Source: an uncultured bacterium (lineage in GTDB: Bacteria; Bacillota_I; Bacilli_A; RFN20; CAG-826). Taken from it: a DNA stretch of 64,000 bases. The notes beneath the pieces are model-generated. The model was not told the origin of the DNA. It made no database searches and worked only from the letters and a program-made list of their open reading frames with translations. Below are positions 8,218 through 17,631 of the stretch, in pieces. A program made the translations under genes and the position numbers. Positions within the stretch are counted from its first letter, which is position 1. Every line of letters begins with the position of its first letter. The stretch is from positions 1 to 64,000 of the forward strand of contig CASFCL010000003.1 in the NCBI GenBank assembly GCA_949293255.1, given 5' to 3'.

Positions 8218-9705
8218 ATGTCAGAAATTAGAAGATTCTTAGATAGCATTACCAAAAAAATTAGCTCATATAACTCTTTTGAGTATCTTTTTAGTGAACT
8301 TCTAAATGAAGAAATTCCTTTACAAAATGAATATAGTTTTGAATCAATCGATAAAAAGATAAATGAAATAAAAGTAGTCTTAGATAAGATTACTTCAATC
8401 ATCTATTCACCTCATATTAAGGTAGATACTTCTCCAATTGTTGTAAGAAGTGAAACTAGTGGAGCAATCTCTAGAGATGATTTCCATCTTACAACATTAG
8501 ATCCAAAATTATGGAAGAAAAAAAGAGGTGAGATGACTCCTGAATATGTTCATTCATCTGAATATATCGATACAATTGATAATTATGAAAATCATTTTAT
8601 CGCTTTACTTATTGATTCTATTAGTGAAGAAATAGATGATTTAAAAACATCAATTAATTTTGTTAATGATTCTATTGAAGAATATTATCAAGCTAAAGAT
8701 ATTAATTTCTCTAATTATTCGATCTTTAATAATTATGATTTATCTAAAGCTCCATATAATGAAATATTTATTTATAATTCACCAATCATAAAAAATATTA
8801 CATTATTATTAAAGAAAGTTATTAAAAGAATTAAAAATATTAAAGGCTCATCATTTTATAAAGTATGTTCTAAAAAGAAGATCTCTAAAAATATTCTTCC
8901 TACAAACGTCCTTATTCATGATGAATTATATAATTATTGTTATAGATACTTTAAAGAGAATTATAGTATCGATGAAGATGAATCATTAATGATTGAATCT
9001 TTATATTATAACTATATTTATATATCTTTATTTAATTACCTTATTAGTAGTGAAATCTTAAATACCAAATATAAAGTAATTTCTTTAGAAGATGTAAATA
9101 AAGAATCTACACCTAAAAAGAAATCAAAAAATAGTAAAAAGAAAAATAAAGAAGAAGAAAAAGTAGATTTTAATAACATTAAACTTGATAAAGAATCTCA
9201 TAAATTAGTATTTGATACAATTGAATTTGAATACCATGGATTTAAATATAAAATCTCGGGAGAAAAAGACACAAATTCAATTCTTATCAATGTTTCAAAT
9301 AAATTTGATGAAGCAAATTATATTTTAAAAACTTCATCATTTATCTCAAAAGATAATTTAGATTCTTTAAATGAATTCAAGAAAAATAAACTTAAAAAAG
9401 TTGATAATGTTTATTTAATTACTTTATCTAATGAAGTAAGTAAATATAATGAAATCTTAAATTTATCAATTTATGATGATGATAAATCGCAATTTAAAGC
9501 ATTTAAAAATATCTTTACTTCATTTACTTTCATCTTCTTAGGAGATGAAGAAATTTATAAATCAACATGTCCAGTATGTGGAAAAGATAATGTTTATTTA
9601 AAAAATGGACATTATGCCTGCATGGAATGTAATTCAATATTTGATATATATCAAGACGGAAAATCTAGATCTTGTATTTGGATTAAATCTTTTAGGAGGA
9701 ACTAA
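8218..9705 (+). CDS. DUF2357/McrC-like protein with C-terminal zinc ribbon
   Basis: This 495-residue cytoplasmic protein lies directly downstream of the McrB-like gene. A segment near residue 120 (IDTIDNYENHFIALLI) resembles the 'YENRF' helix that marks DUF2357, the McrC-related partner of McrB-type ATPases. The middle is Lys/Asn-rich with a charged insert (about 300-320). The C-terminus has four cysteines, CPVC at 451-454 and CMEC at 468-471, a classic zinc ribbon. I cannot identify a full PD-(D/E)XK nuclease motif by eye, so nuclease activity is unproven. Gene order, spacing and partner logic suggest it forms a complex with the membrane ATPase. The family call is moderate and the zinc ribbon is clear. 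Confidence 0.6.
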   Translation: MSEIRRFLDSITKKISSYNSFEYLFSELLNEEIPLQNEYSFESIDKKINEIKVVLDKITSIIYSPHIKVDTSPIVVRSETSGAISRDDFHLTTLDPKLWKKKRGEMTPEYVHSSEYIDTIDNYENHFIALLIDSISEEIDDLKTSINFVNDSIEEYYQAKDINFSNYSIFNNYDLSKAPYNEIFIYNSPIIKNITLLLKKVIKRIKNIKGSSFYKVCSKKKISKNILPTNVLIHDELYNYCYRYFKENYSIDEDESLMIESLYYNYIYISLFNYLISSEILNTKYKVISLEDVNKESTPKKKSKNSKKKNKEEEKVDFNNIKLDKESHKLVFDTIEFEYHGFKYKISGEKDTNSILINVSNKFDEANYILKTSSFISKDNLDSLNEFKKNKLKKVDNVYLITLSNEVSKYNEILNLSIYDDDKSQFKAFKNIFTSFTFIFLGDEEIYKSTCPVCGKDNVYLKNGHYACMECNSIFDIYQDGKSRSCIWIKSFRRN

Positions 9706-9707
9706 TT

Positions 9708-10556
9708 ATGGCTAAAAATGATCAAACATTAGAGATGGCTAAAGTAGAAGAAGTTGAAGAAGAAATAAAAGAAGTTAACGAAGTTATCATTTTAGACCAC
9801 GTTGTTAAATCTTATGGAACAAAAGAGCATAAAAAAGAAGTCTTAAAAGATTTAAATTTAGTAGTTAAAAAAGGTGAAGTATTTGGTTTTATTGGAAGAA
9901 ATGGTATTGGTAAATCAACAACTATTGATTGTATGGTAGGTCTAAAAGAACAAGATAGTGGAAATATCATTATTAATGGCTATGATACTTTAAAAGAACC
10001 TTTATATGCTAAAGATAGTATTGGATATGTTCCTAGTGATCCTACATCATATGAAATGATGAGTGGAAATGAATATTTACAGTTTATTGCAAGTTGTTAT
10101 GGACTTACTCAAACTGCTTTTGAAAATAACTATAAATATTTAGCTTTTAAATTCACAATGTCTGAAGAAGATTTAAATAGAAAAATTAAAGAATACTCTC
10201 ATGGTATGAAGCAAAAGATTTGTTTAATGGCTTCTTTAATTCATAATCCTAAAATTTGGATTTTAGATGAACCTACTGTTGGTCTTGATATTATGGTTTA
10301 TGAAACATTAGTTTCAATGATTAAAGAATTTGCTAAAAACGGTAGAACTGTCTTTATTACATCTCATAATATTGATATGGTCGCTGCTATTTGTGATCGT
10401 GTAGCAATTATAAATAACGGAAAAGTAGAAAGATTATATGATCTTAATCTTGATCCAATTAAAAGAAGAGATTTATCAAAGATTTTCTTTAAAATCTATA
10501 ATGAAACAGTTCCTACTAATCCTATAAATAGTAGTAACCAAAGTGTAAGAAGCTAA
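9708..10556 (+). CDS. ABC transporter ATP-binding protein
   Basis: This 282-residue ATPase has Walker A GRNGIGKST at 63-71, a degenerate signature SHGMKQK at 164-170 and Walker B IWILDEP at 183-189, followed by the H-loop in ITSHN. About 28 acidic residues precede the domain. It belongs to the CcmA/ABC-2 type exporter class and pairs with the membrane protein encoded next. It begins two bases after the zinc-ribbon gene, inside the same operon. The substrate is unknown, and export or assembly of the surface proteins of this operon is plausible but only inferred. Confidence 0.9.
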   Translation: MAKNDQTLEMAKVEEVEEEIKEVNEVIILDHVVKSYGTKEHKKEVLKDLNLVVKKGEVFGFIGRNGIGKSTTIDCMVGLKEQDSGNIIINGYDTLKEPLYAKDSIGYVPSDPTSYEMMSGNEYLQFIASCYGLTQTAFENNYKYLAFKFTMSEEDLNRKIKEYSHGMKQKICLMASLIHNPKIWILDEPTVGLDIMVYETLVSMIKEFAKNGRTVFITSHNIDMVAAICDRVAIINNGKVERLYDLNLDPIKRRDLSKIFFKIYNETVPTNPINSSNQSVRS

Positions 10557-10587
10557 AAATTAATAAAAAGAAAAAAAGAAAAAAATT

Positions 10588-12204
10588 ATGTTAATTGAAT
10601 TAGTTAGAAAGGAAATTATCGAAAGTAAAGACGATAAGCCTTCAAGAAAGGTTAATCTTTTAAGATGGGCTATTAAATTACTTGTTATAGCAGCTTTTAT
10701 TGCTATAGAAGTTTTTGTCTACATTTCTTTAGATAATCAACTTATAGCTAATGCTTCAATTTCTTCTTCATTTGATTTTTTAATTACAATTTTATTTATA
10801 ACCCTGTTAATCTCAATTATTTATACAACTTTAAAAGCTAGAACTGTTTTATTTTCTAAAAATGATTATAGTGTTATAACTCCTCTTCCAGTCACTAGTG
10901 GAGAGATTGTATTTTCTAAAGTTAGCTATTTATATTTAAAACAAACTTTAATTAATATTTGTATATCTTCTCCAATTTTAATTACCTATTTTGTTTTAAG
11001 AGGATTTATGCCTCCATTTTATGTATTTGGTCTAGTTTATGGAGCACTTATTTCATTTTTTGGAGTTGGTATTAGTTTAATTTTTTCAATCGTAGTTGAA
11101 TTTATATATAGATTATTAAAGTTAAGTGATATTGTTCAATTTGTTTGTGCTTCAGCTATTGTTATTTTACTATGCTATGCTTATCAATTTGTTTTAAATG
11201 CTTATTTAAGTGCCTTATCAACTAATGAAGGAACTGGAATGATTTCATCTTCTTTAATTGAGATGATGAGAGGACTTGCTTCTTATTTATATCCTATTTA
11301 TCCTTTAATTTATCCTCTTTGTGCAGCGTTTAATAATTTTGTTCCAGGAATCTTAATTTTTGCTTCATTATCATTTATTAGTGTACTAGTTGGATGTTTT
11401 GTTGCATCTATTTCTTATAAATTTATTCATTTAAGAAGCAAGGAAATTCAACTTAAAAAGAAAGGTAATAGACATGTTAAAGTGTTAGATCCTTTTAAAG
11501 CCTTACTTTATAAAGAGTTTGTCCTGTTATTTAAAGATAGTAGTTATACTTTCTCATATACTGCTTTACTTATCATGGCTCCATTTTTAAGTTTTGTCGT
11601 TATATCATCTTTAAATGTAATTATTTATAACAATTTAAAAATGTTTGCAGTGTATTTCCCAGAACTTACAAATGGAATAAATATTTTACTTATTTTACTT
11701 TTTGTTGGAGTTATTAATTCTAGTGCAAGTATGTCAATATCTAGAGAAGGAAGAAGTGTACAAATCGTAAAATATTTACCTCTTAATCCTTTAAAACAAG
11801 TTGTTGCTAAAATTATTACTCCAATAGTCTTATCTTCTTTATCTTTAATTATTTCTTTAAGTGTTTTAATTTCGACTGGAAATATCGATTACAAGGTATT
11901 TTTAGTTACTTTAGTGATTGGAGTTATTTTAATTATTGCTACATCATATTATGGATTATATTTTGATATGCATGATAAGTCTCCAAATACTAAAAAGTTA
12001 GGATATTTAACTAATGTTATTTCAATTGGATTACCTTTATTTATTTTAATTATTCATTTTGTTTTAGCATTATCTATTCCTAACTTAGCTTGGTTAATGT
12101 ATATATTAGAAATTATAGTTAGTGGATGTATACTTATTCCTATCTTTATAAAACCTAAAGATAGATGGATAAAAGTATTTAGAAGAATGGAGGTTAATGG
12201 TTAA
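10588..12204 (+). CDS. ABC-2 type transporter permease
   Basis: This 538-residue protein has about a dozen hydrophobic segments spread over its whole length. A soluble N-terminal stretch contains ARTVLFSKNDYSVITPLPV, the 'lP(V/I)' region seen before the permease core of many ABC-2 exporters of this size. A second copy of the pattern (SREGRSVQIVKYLPL, about residue 390) suggests an internally duplicated permease. An A-rich leader precedes the ATG without a clear Shine-Dalgarno sequence. Its stop codon overlaps the start of the next gene (TAATG at 12202-12206), so translation of the two is probably coupled. It should form the membrane channel for the ATPase encoded upstream. Confidence 0.82.
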   Translation: MLIELVRKEIIESKDDKPSRKVNLLRWAIKLLVIAAFIAIEVFVYISLDNQLIANASISSSFDFLITILFITLLISIIYTTLKARTVLFSKNDYSVITPLPVTSGEIVFSKVSYLYLKQTLINICISSPILITYFVLRGFMPPFYVFGLVYGALISFFGVGISLIFSIVVEFIYRLLKLSDIVQFVCASAIVILLCYAYQFVLNAYLSALSTNEGTGMISSSLIEMMRGLASYLYPIYPLIYPLCAAFNNFVPGILIFASLSFISVLVGCFVASISYKFIHLRSKEIQLKKKGNRHVKVLDPFKALLYKEFVLLFKDSSYTFSYTALLIMAPFLSFVVISSLNVIIYNNLKMFAVYFPELTNGINILLILLFVGVINSSASMSISREGRSVQIVKYLPLNPLKQVVAKIITPIVLSSLSLIISLSVLISTGNIDYKVFLVTLVIGVILIIATSYYGLYFDMHDKSPNTKKLGYLTNVISIGLPLFILIIHFVLALSIPNLAWLMYILEIIVSGCILIPIFIKPKDRWIKVFRRMEVNG

Positions 12205-14720
12205 TGAAAAAGAATAAAACTTTAGTAATCTTATTATTAATTCCGTTTGTTATTGGTTTATTAACATTTGTTAGTGTTGTCGCTTTAACAAATAATTTTG
12301 CTTCATATATTGAATATATCATCTTTAATTATCAAGAAAATGAAGGCTTTAGAACTAATAATGAATATCTTTTAGAAGCTGAAGGTCATCAAGCAAGAGA
12401 AGATTTAGAACTTGCTCCAGGAAATAATCTTGTTTGGGAGATTGTAAGCTATGGAGAAAATAGTGAAGGATGTGCCGTAATTGAAGAAAAAGAAGAAGGT
12501 GAATTTTATTTAGTTACCAGCGATAAAGAAGGTGACTGTTTAGTTAGATGTAGAACAGAAAATAAACAAGTTAAAAGAGATTTTAGAGCTCATATTTATG
12601 ATAACGCTTTAATTTTAATTAATCCTGTTGCTATAAGTAGTGGCTCGCAAATTGATGAAACTAGATATTATGGAGAATATGATGTTGATAGTAATAACAC
12701 CTGTTCAAAAACTCCTGCCGAGGTAGCTTTAAATGTTAGTGTATTTGGAGAAGGAGAAGGTGGAGAGATTAGAGTAGGAAGTAACACTACAAGCAATGTT
12801 TCATTTAATTCATCAAGTAGTGTAATGACTTTTAATGGTTCAGGAAATGCAACTTTAGAGCTAGAAACTTACGTTAATTCTGTTAATATTTCAGCAACCT
12901 ATTCATTTAATATCGTCTCGCAAGGTTATAACGTTTACGATTATTTAGATTTACTTGCTTGTACAAATAGATCATCAAGTGGAGAGATTGTTTGTTTACA
13001 AACAAACCTTCAATCACTTGCAAATACTTATAGGGTAAATAGAGATGAGCAAGGAAAAGATACATATATTGAAGAACATATTAATAACAACACTAAATTA
13101 TTTGGCATTTTTGATTTTGCTTCTCAATCATACGATTTTAGCGATTTAATTTATTATCAAGATCCAAAATTAGAAACTAAATTTATCGATCAATTCTTAG
13201 CTAGTGATAAAGTTGTTGCTGGATTTAATTATTCAACTCAAATGAAAGTAGGAATTAGAGCTCAAAAAGATATTTATGGAAATGGATTTACCATTAATAT
13301 GAATGATCTAGCTTATCCAAATCATGGTTATATTGATGCAACAACTGGAAAAATGACTCCAGATAGAACTTTAGATTATTTCTTTGGACCATTAACATTT
13401 GTTTCAATTGGTGATATTGAAACAATGTCAGTTATTAGAGCATATTTATGTGATAATGTTGGATTACTTTTAGATGGTGATAATATCATTTTAAATGATA
13501 TAAAGGTAAGAAACGCAAATAACGTTGATAATATGTATAATCTTACCTTTACAGGAACAGTCGTAGAAGTTCAAGGAGATAATGTTACAGTTAAAAATTC
13601 AATTATTGAAAATGGTAGAACATGTTTAAGAGCATTTAGTACTGATAACTTATTAATTGATAATTGTTTACTTCAAAATGCTGCTGAATTTATCGTAAAG
13701 TTAGGTTCTAATCGAGTAAATTCAACAAATCATAATAAAGAAGTTACTGTTAGATATGGTTCAAATACCATCACAACTGATTTTGAAGATTTCTATAATT
13801 TAAGTGAAGATAGTACCAAAGTTAATGCTGATAATGTTTTAACTGATTTATTCTGGGGAGCTCAAAATGGAGGCAACACTTATACTTCAACAGAAGTAAT
13901 TAATGCCTTAAATGATATTCAAGAAGGATTAGATAATTATGATGGTATTATAAACTCTGATGGTAGTGTCAATTATGATGCTCATATCACAATAAATGAT
14001 TCATTATTTTATAATAGTGGAATTTATTCAATTGCTTTAGAATCAGCATTTAATGGAGCTTATTTATATAATGGAATGCCAGGGTTAGTATCAATGCTAG
14101 CTGAAATATTTGGAATTTTACCAAATGATGTTGGAGGAACATCTTTCCCAGTAGAGCTTAAAATTACAGGAGATACAAGATTCTATGATTATCAAAATAT
14201 TGATTCTTTAGATATTACCGCTTTAATTGAAGAAAATTTCTCAACCTTTATTGGTCAAGTTGGAGGTGGTAGTAGCGGTGGTAGCTTAGATGATATTTTA
14301 GGAGATTTTTCAGGTATTAATATTGATTCTTTTTTCCCACTAAAAGCGATTATTAAAGATTACGCTATTCAAAATGGCCTGGCTTATAGAGTAAGTGAAG
14401 AAGATGGAACGACTTCATATTATGTTAATAGACCAATTGCATGGTATGGAGGAGGCTATAATGCCAGCACAGTCCATTTTGAAACTACAAATGATTATTC
14501 TTATTCTGATGAAGTAATTGCTGATTTAACTAATGATATTATTAATGGAATTCATGTTCCAGCAACTGGTGAATTACTTTCATATTCAACACTTGCTAAA
14601 TGTGTCATTATGGCAATTGGTACTCATCCATTTAAGTTTATTATGAATGGTAGATTAAGTGGAAGTGGTGAGCCAGAATATTTTAATGAGGTTCCAAATA
14701 TTAGTTATTTAACTAATTAA
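12204..14720 (+). CDS. Large surface protein with beta-helix region and N-terminal anchor
   Basis: This 838-residue protein has one hydrophobic segment at residues 7-29, which would serve as a signal or signal anchor. Residues 60-240 look like Ig-like (Big) domains, with alternating strands rich in Ser, Asn and Gly. Around 410-500 come repeated short strands such as NVTVKNSIIENG and NLLIDNCLLQNA, the pattern of right-handed parallel beta-helices of the pectate-lyase type. A Gly/Ser linker (GGGSSGGS, about 690) precedes the C-terminal part. It lacks the SipW-type Trp motif. Start overlap (TAATG) couples it to the permease gene. A structural or adhesive role at the cell surface is inferred; no catalytic motif is visible. 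Confidence 0.7.
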   Translation: MKKNKTLVILLLIPFVIGLLTFVSVVALTNNFASYIEYIIFNYQENEGFRTNNEYLLEAEGHQAREDLELAPGNNLVWEIVSYGENSEGCAVIEEKEEGEFYLVTSDKEGDCLVRCRTENKQVKRDFRAHIYDNALILINPVAISSGSQIDETRYYGEYDVDSNNTCSKTPAEVALNVSVFGEGEGGEIRVGSNTTSNVSFNSSSSVMTFNGSGNATLELETYVNSVNISATYSFNIVSQGYNVYDYLDLLACTNRSSSGEIVCLQTNLQSLANTYRVNRDEQGKDTYIEEHINNNTKLFGIFDFASQSYDFSDLIYYQDPKLETKFIDQFLASDKVVAGFNYSTQMKVGIRAQKDIYGNGFTINMNDLAYPNHGYIDATTGKMTPDRTLDYFFGPLTFVSIGDIETMSVIRAYLCDNVGLLLDGDNIILNDIKVRNANNVDNMYNLTFTGTVVEVQGDNVTVKNSIIENGRTCLRAFSTDNLLIDNCLLQNAAEFIVKLGSNRVNSTNHNKEVTVRYGSNTITTDFEDFYNLSEDSTKVNADNVLTDLFWGAQNGGNTYTSTEVINALNDIQEGLDNYDGIINSDGSVNYDAHITINDSLFYNSGIYSIALESAFNGAYLYNGMPGLVSMLAEIFGILPNDVGGTSFPVELKITGDTRFYDYQNIDSLDITALIEENFSTFIGQVGGGSSGGSLDDILGDFSGINIDSFFPLKAIIKDYAIQNGLAYRVSEEDGTTSYYVNRPIAWYGGGYNASTVHFETTNDYSYSDEVIADLTNDIINGIHVPATGELLSYSTLAKCVIMAIGTHPFKFIMNGRLSGSGEPEYFNEVPNISYLTN

Positions 14721-14740
14721 ATATATAGGAGATATAGGTT

Positions 14741-15901
14741 ATGAAAAAAGGTATGTTTAAAAGATTAGGTAAATGTTTATTATTAAGTAGTGCTTTAGTT
14801 TTTGGAAGCGTGTCACTAGCATCTTGTGATATGTTTTTTGGAAGCGATGGGACTGCAGTTTTAAATTATGAAGTAACTGTTGATGAAACAACTGGAGATA
14901 CAACAGTTGTTGTTAGTTTTGTTGATGATTCAATGGAAGATCTTACTTTTACAATCCCTGCTGATGCTTTAGATGGAGTTGGAATTGAAAGTATTATTCC
15001 TACATATAACGCCGAGGATTCTTCAATAATCTTAACAATTACCTATACCGATTCTTCCTATCAAGATACCGTCATTACCGTTCCTGTTTTAAAAGGTGAA
15101 GATGGAGAAAATGGCGTTAGTGTCACTGGAGTAGAAGTTGGAAGTGATGAAAATGGAAATACCACAATTCAATTTACATATAGTGATGAAACAACAAGTG
15201 AATTAATTACCATTCCTAAAGGTATCGATGGAGTTGATGGAGTTGGAATTGCTGATATTGATGCTTTTACTTATCCAGAAGGAATGACTGAAGTTACAAT
15301 TACTTATACCAATGAAGAAACAGAAACATTTTTCCTTCCAGGAGTAACTTCAATTGCTGATATTAGTTATGATCAAAGTTCATCAACTGAAACTGAATAT
15401 GGATTAATTATTAATTTTACAGATGGAACAAGTACGTCAATTACTCTTCCTAGACCTCAAGCAACTGAGTGGTTTTATGGAGCTCTTCCACCCTCAGATA
15501 CTTTAGGAAGTGATGGAGATTTCTATTTAAATATTTCTAATGGTGAAGTTTATACAAAAGCAAATGGAGTATGGGCAGCTATATTTTCTATTCAAGGTAG
15601 TGGAAGTAGTGCAAGCGTAAATAGATATTATGTTTCATTTGTTTTAAATGATGGTAGTGAAAGCTTTGTTGATCCAAATCCAGATGATAATATTACTTTT
15701 AGTGGAACTTCAATCTCTCAAAGAGTTGATGAAGGATATGTATTTACTTTAGATGAAATACCTTTAGTAAGTAAAGAAGGATATACATTTGAAGGATGGT
15801 ATACCACAGCTGATAATAATCCTAACGCTGGAAAATTAAGCGATATTACCCCTGTATTTTCAAATCTTACTTTATATCCTCGTTGGAGCCAAAACGCATA
15901 A
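14741..15901 (+). CDS. Surface lipoprotein with collagen-like segments and an InlB-type repeat
   Basis: This 386-residue lipoprotein has a basic N-terminus, a hydrophobic stretch and the lipobox SLASC, so it is lipidated at Cys29. Two short collagen-like pieces (KGEDGENG, about 121; KGIDGVDGVG, about 163) alternate with beta-rich segments that resemble each other (a VTITYTNEET / ILTITYTDSS pattern). The C-terminal 70 residues match the Listeria-Bacteroides (InlB B) repeat, ending in GYTFEGWYTT and LYPRWS. Such repeats occur in Gram-positive surface adhesins. AGGAGA and TAGG lie before the ATG. This is the last gene of the operon; a strong terminator follows. Confidence 0.82.
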   Translation: MKKGMFKRLGKCLLLSSALVFGSVSLASCDMFFGSDGTAVLNYEVTVDETTGDTTVVVSFVDDSMEDLTFTIPADALDGVGIESIIPTYNAEDSSIILTITYTDSSYQDTVITVPVLKGEDGENGVSVTGVEVGSDENGNTTIQFTYSDETTSELITIPKGIDGVDGVGIADIDAFTYPEGMTEVTITYTNEETETFFLPGVTSIADISYDQSSSTETEYGLIINFTDGTSTSITLPRPQATEWFYGALPPSDTLGSDGDFYLNISNGEVYTKANGVWAAIFSIQGSGSSASVNRYYVSFVLNDGSESFVDPNPDDNITFSGTSISQRVDEGYVFTLDEIPLVSKEGYTFEGWYTTADNNPNAGKLSDITPVFSNLTLYPRWSQNA

Positions 15902-15916
15902 AATAATTGATTTTAG

Positions 15917-15950
15917 AAGGGATTTTAATTCAAAAATCCCTTTTTATTTT
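15917..15950 (+). terminator. Rho-independent terminator of the surface-protein operon
   Basis: Arms AAGGGATTTT (15917-15926) and AAAATCCCTT (15933-15942) are followed by a T-rich tail up to 15950, 16 bases after the lipoprotein stop codon. Confidence 0.88.
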
Positions 15951-16074
15951 GTTTTAAATTTAAATTTTATTCTACATTTATTTCACACTTTTACGAATTC
16001 ATTTTTTTCTTGTTACTCATTACTTATTAAATTTAAGAAACTTAAAAATTAAAAATTTAAACTTTTTAAAGTAT

Positions 16075-16119
16075 TTTGGTAAGTTTTTGAAACTATTGGC
16101 ATCTTGTTAGTAAGGAGGT
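16075..16119 (+). promoter_or_regulatory. Conserved 5' leader element, copy A
   Basis: The block TTTGGTAA...TTTTTGAAA...CATCTTGTTAGTAAGGAGGT precedes the broken AlbA gene. The last 20 bases (16100-16119) are identical to 30068-30087 (copy B), and the whole block resembles 35199-35244 (copy C). It ends in a near-perfect Shine-Dalgarno sequence, so it is more likely part of the transcribed leader than a promoter. Confidence 0.6.
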
Positions 16120-17288
16120 GATTTTCTCAACTATCAAGAAACAGGAAATATAGAACTAAAAAGAAATTTAAATAAAGATTTTGTAAAGAAAGTTGTTGCT
16201 TTTTTAAATACTCATGATGGAACTATTTATATTGGCGTGGATAATGATGGAGATATTATAGGCGTTGAAAATGTAGATATGTTAATGAGGCAAGTTTGTG
16301 ACATTATTAGAGATCAAATCCTTCCTTCAACGGAAGCCTTGTGTGAAATTTCCTCTTTATTACAAGAAGATAAAACAATAATCTTGGTTAGAGTAAATAA
16401 AGGTAATAAGCTTTTTTATATAAAAAAGAAGGAAGAAGTGCAACAGGGTTTTTCATAGAGATGGAACATCGTCAGTCCCAATGAGTGAAGAAGAAATAGA
16501 AAGAAGATTTATATCCTCATTAACCTATAAAAGAACTCAATTAAGTGAAATTTCTATTGCTAAAAATAATTTAGATTTCAGTATTTTAAAAGGAAAACTA
16601 CACTCAAATAATATTCATATTAATGACGATACCTTTTTAAACAATTTTTCTTTAATAACTAAAGATGAAAGATTCAACTTATTGGCAGAATTATTAGCAG
16701 ATGAAAATAGGGTTTCATTAGCTATTTATGTATTTAAAGGTAAAGATAAAACAGATTATGTTATGAGAAATGAATATGGAAATAAATCACTAATACAGGC
16801 ATATAAAGATGCTTTAAATTATTGTGAAGCTATAAATCCAACATTTGTTGATGTCAACACAAGACCTCGCCAAGAAAAGAGAATGTTTGATAATAAAGCT
16901 TTTGAAGAAGCATGGATTAATGCATGTGTCCATAATTTATCGATACGCATATTTCACCGCAGATTTATATATCTGAGGATAGAATATAAATTGAGTCTCA
17001 AGGAGGGATACCATATGGATTAACTGAAAAAGATTTTTGTCTGGTATTTCTAAACCTGAAAATCCAGATTTAATGGATGTATTTAAGTCGTGTGGGATTA
17101 CTGAGCACTCGGGTCACGGTGTTCCTGAAGTTGTAAAAGTATATGGCGAAAAAGCATATAAATTTTCTACTAATACAATAACTGTAACCATACCATTTGA
17201 TTTACAAAAATTTTATAAAAATGGCATAATGAATGGCATCATAAATGATTATGTAAGTTCTTATTTTAAGGGTTATGAAATTAGTTAG
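16120..17288 (+). pseudogene. Broken AlbA_2/HATPase-type ATP-binding regulator
   Basis: Three reading-frame pieces follow one another: about 16120-16458, 16481-17023 and 17037-17288. Together they resemble the AlbA_2 (Schlafen-like) plus HATPase family seen intact at 30372-31619. The first has NIELKRN and GTIYIGVDNDGDIIGV, typical of the AlbA_2 domain. The second carries the middle domain. The third has the C-terminal GISKPENPDLMDVF and EHSGHGVPEV segment. No ATG, GTG or TTG stands in frame after the perfect ribosome binding site at 16112-16119; the expected start position reads CTC. At least two frameshifts, a lost start and a truncated C-terminus make a functional product unlikely. Confidence 0.8.
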
Positions 17289-17631
17289 ATTATTAAAATT
17301 GAGAAAGAGAAATTGGAGATTTAGAAGTGTTAGATTGTGGATTTATTGGATTAATAAAACCATTTTGAATATATGTATTTACACAAAGTACAAATTGAAT
17401 CTAAATAATTGACAACATTAAATTTAAAAGGCTTGATTGTACTCTAATTTAATAATCTTAAAACCTAATAGATTAGATGAAGTTATAAATGATAACAATG
17501 AAGTCTAAAAAGATATTCTAACGACCATTGATGACTATAATAGAAATTGCAAAACAAATATATTTAATTCTATATCGGCAAAAAAAATATTAACATTATT
17601 TATTTTTGCCGATAAATGATAATATATTTAT
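17289..17631. other. Intergenic region upstream of the Fic gene
   Basis: No gene is visible. The only distinct structure is the perfect inverted repeat at 17573-17614, close to the Fic reading frame. Confidence 0.5.
17573..17614. promoter_or_regulatory. Perfect 12-base inverted repeat upstream of the Fic gene
   Basis: TATCGGCAAAAA (17573-17584) pairs with TTTTTGCCGATA (17603-17614) across an 18-base loop. It lies 17 bases before the Fic frame. It could be an operator for the helix-turn-helix domain of the Fic protein or a terminator-like attenuator. Confidence 0.6.

Noticed and set aside
6368-9705. Classical McrBC restriction system
   Set aside because: The ATPase is membrane-anchored, no DNA-recognition domain is visible, a full nuclease motif is not evident in the partner and the context is secretion; kept only as a distant homology.
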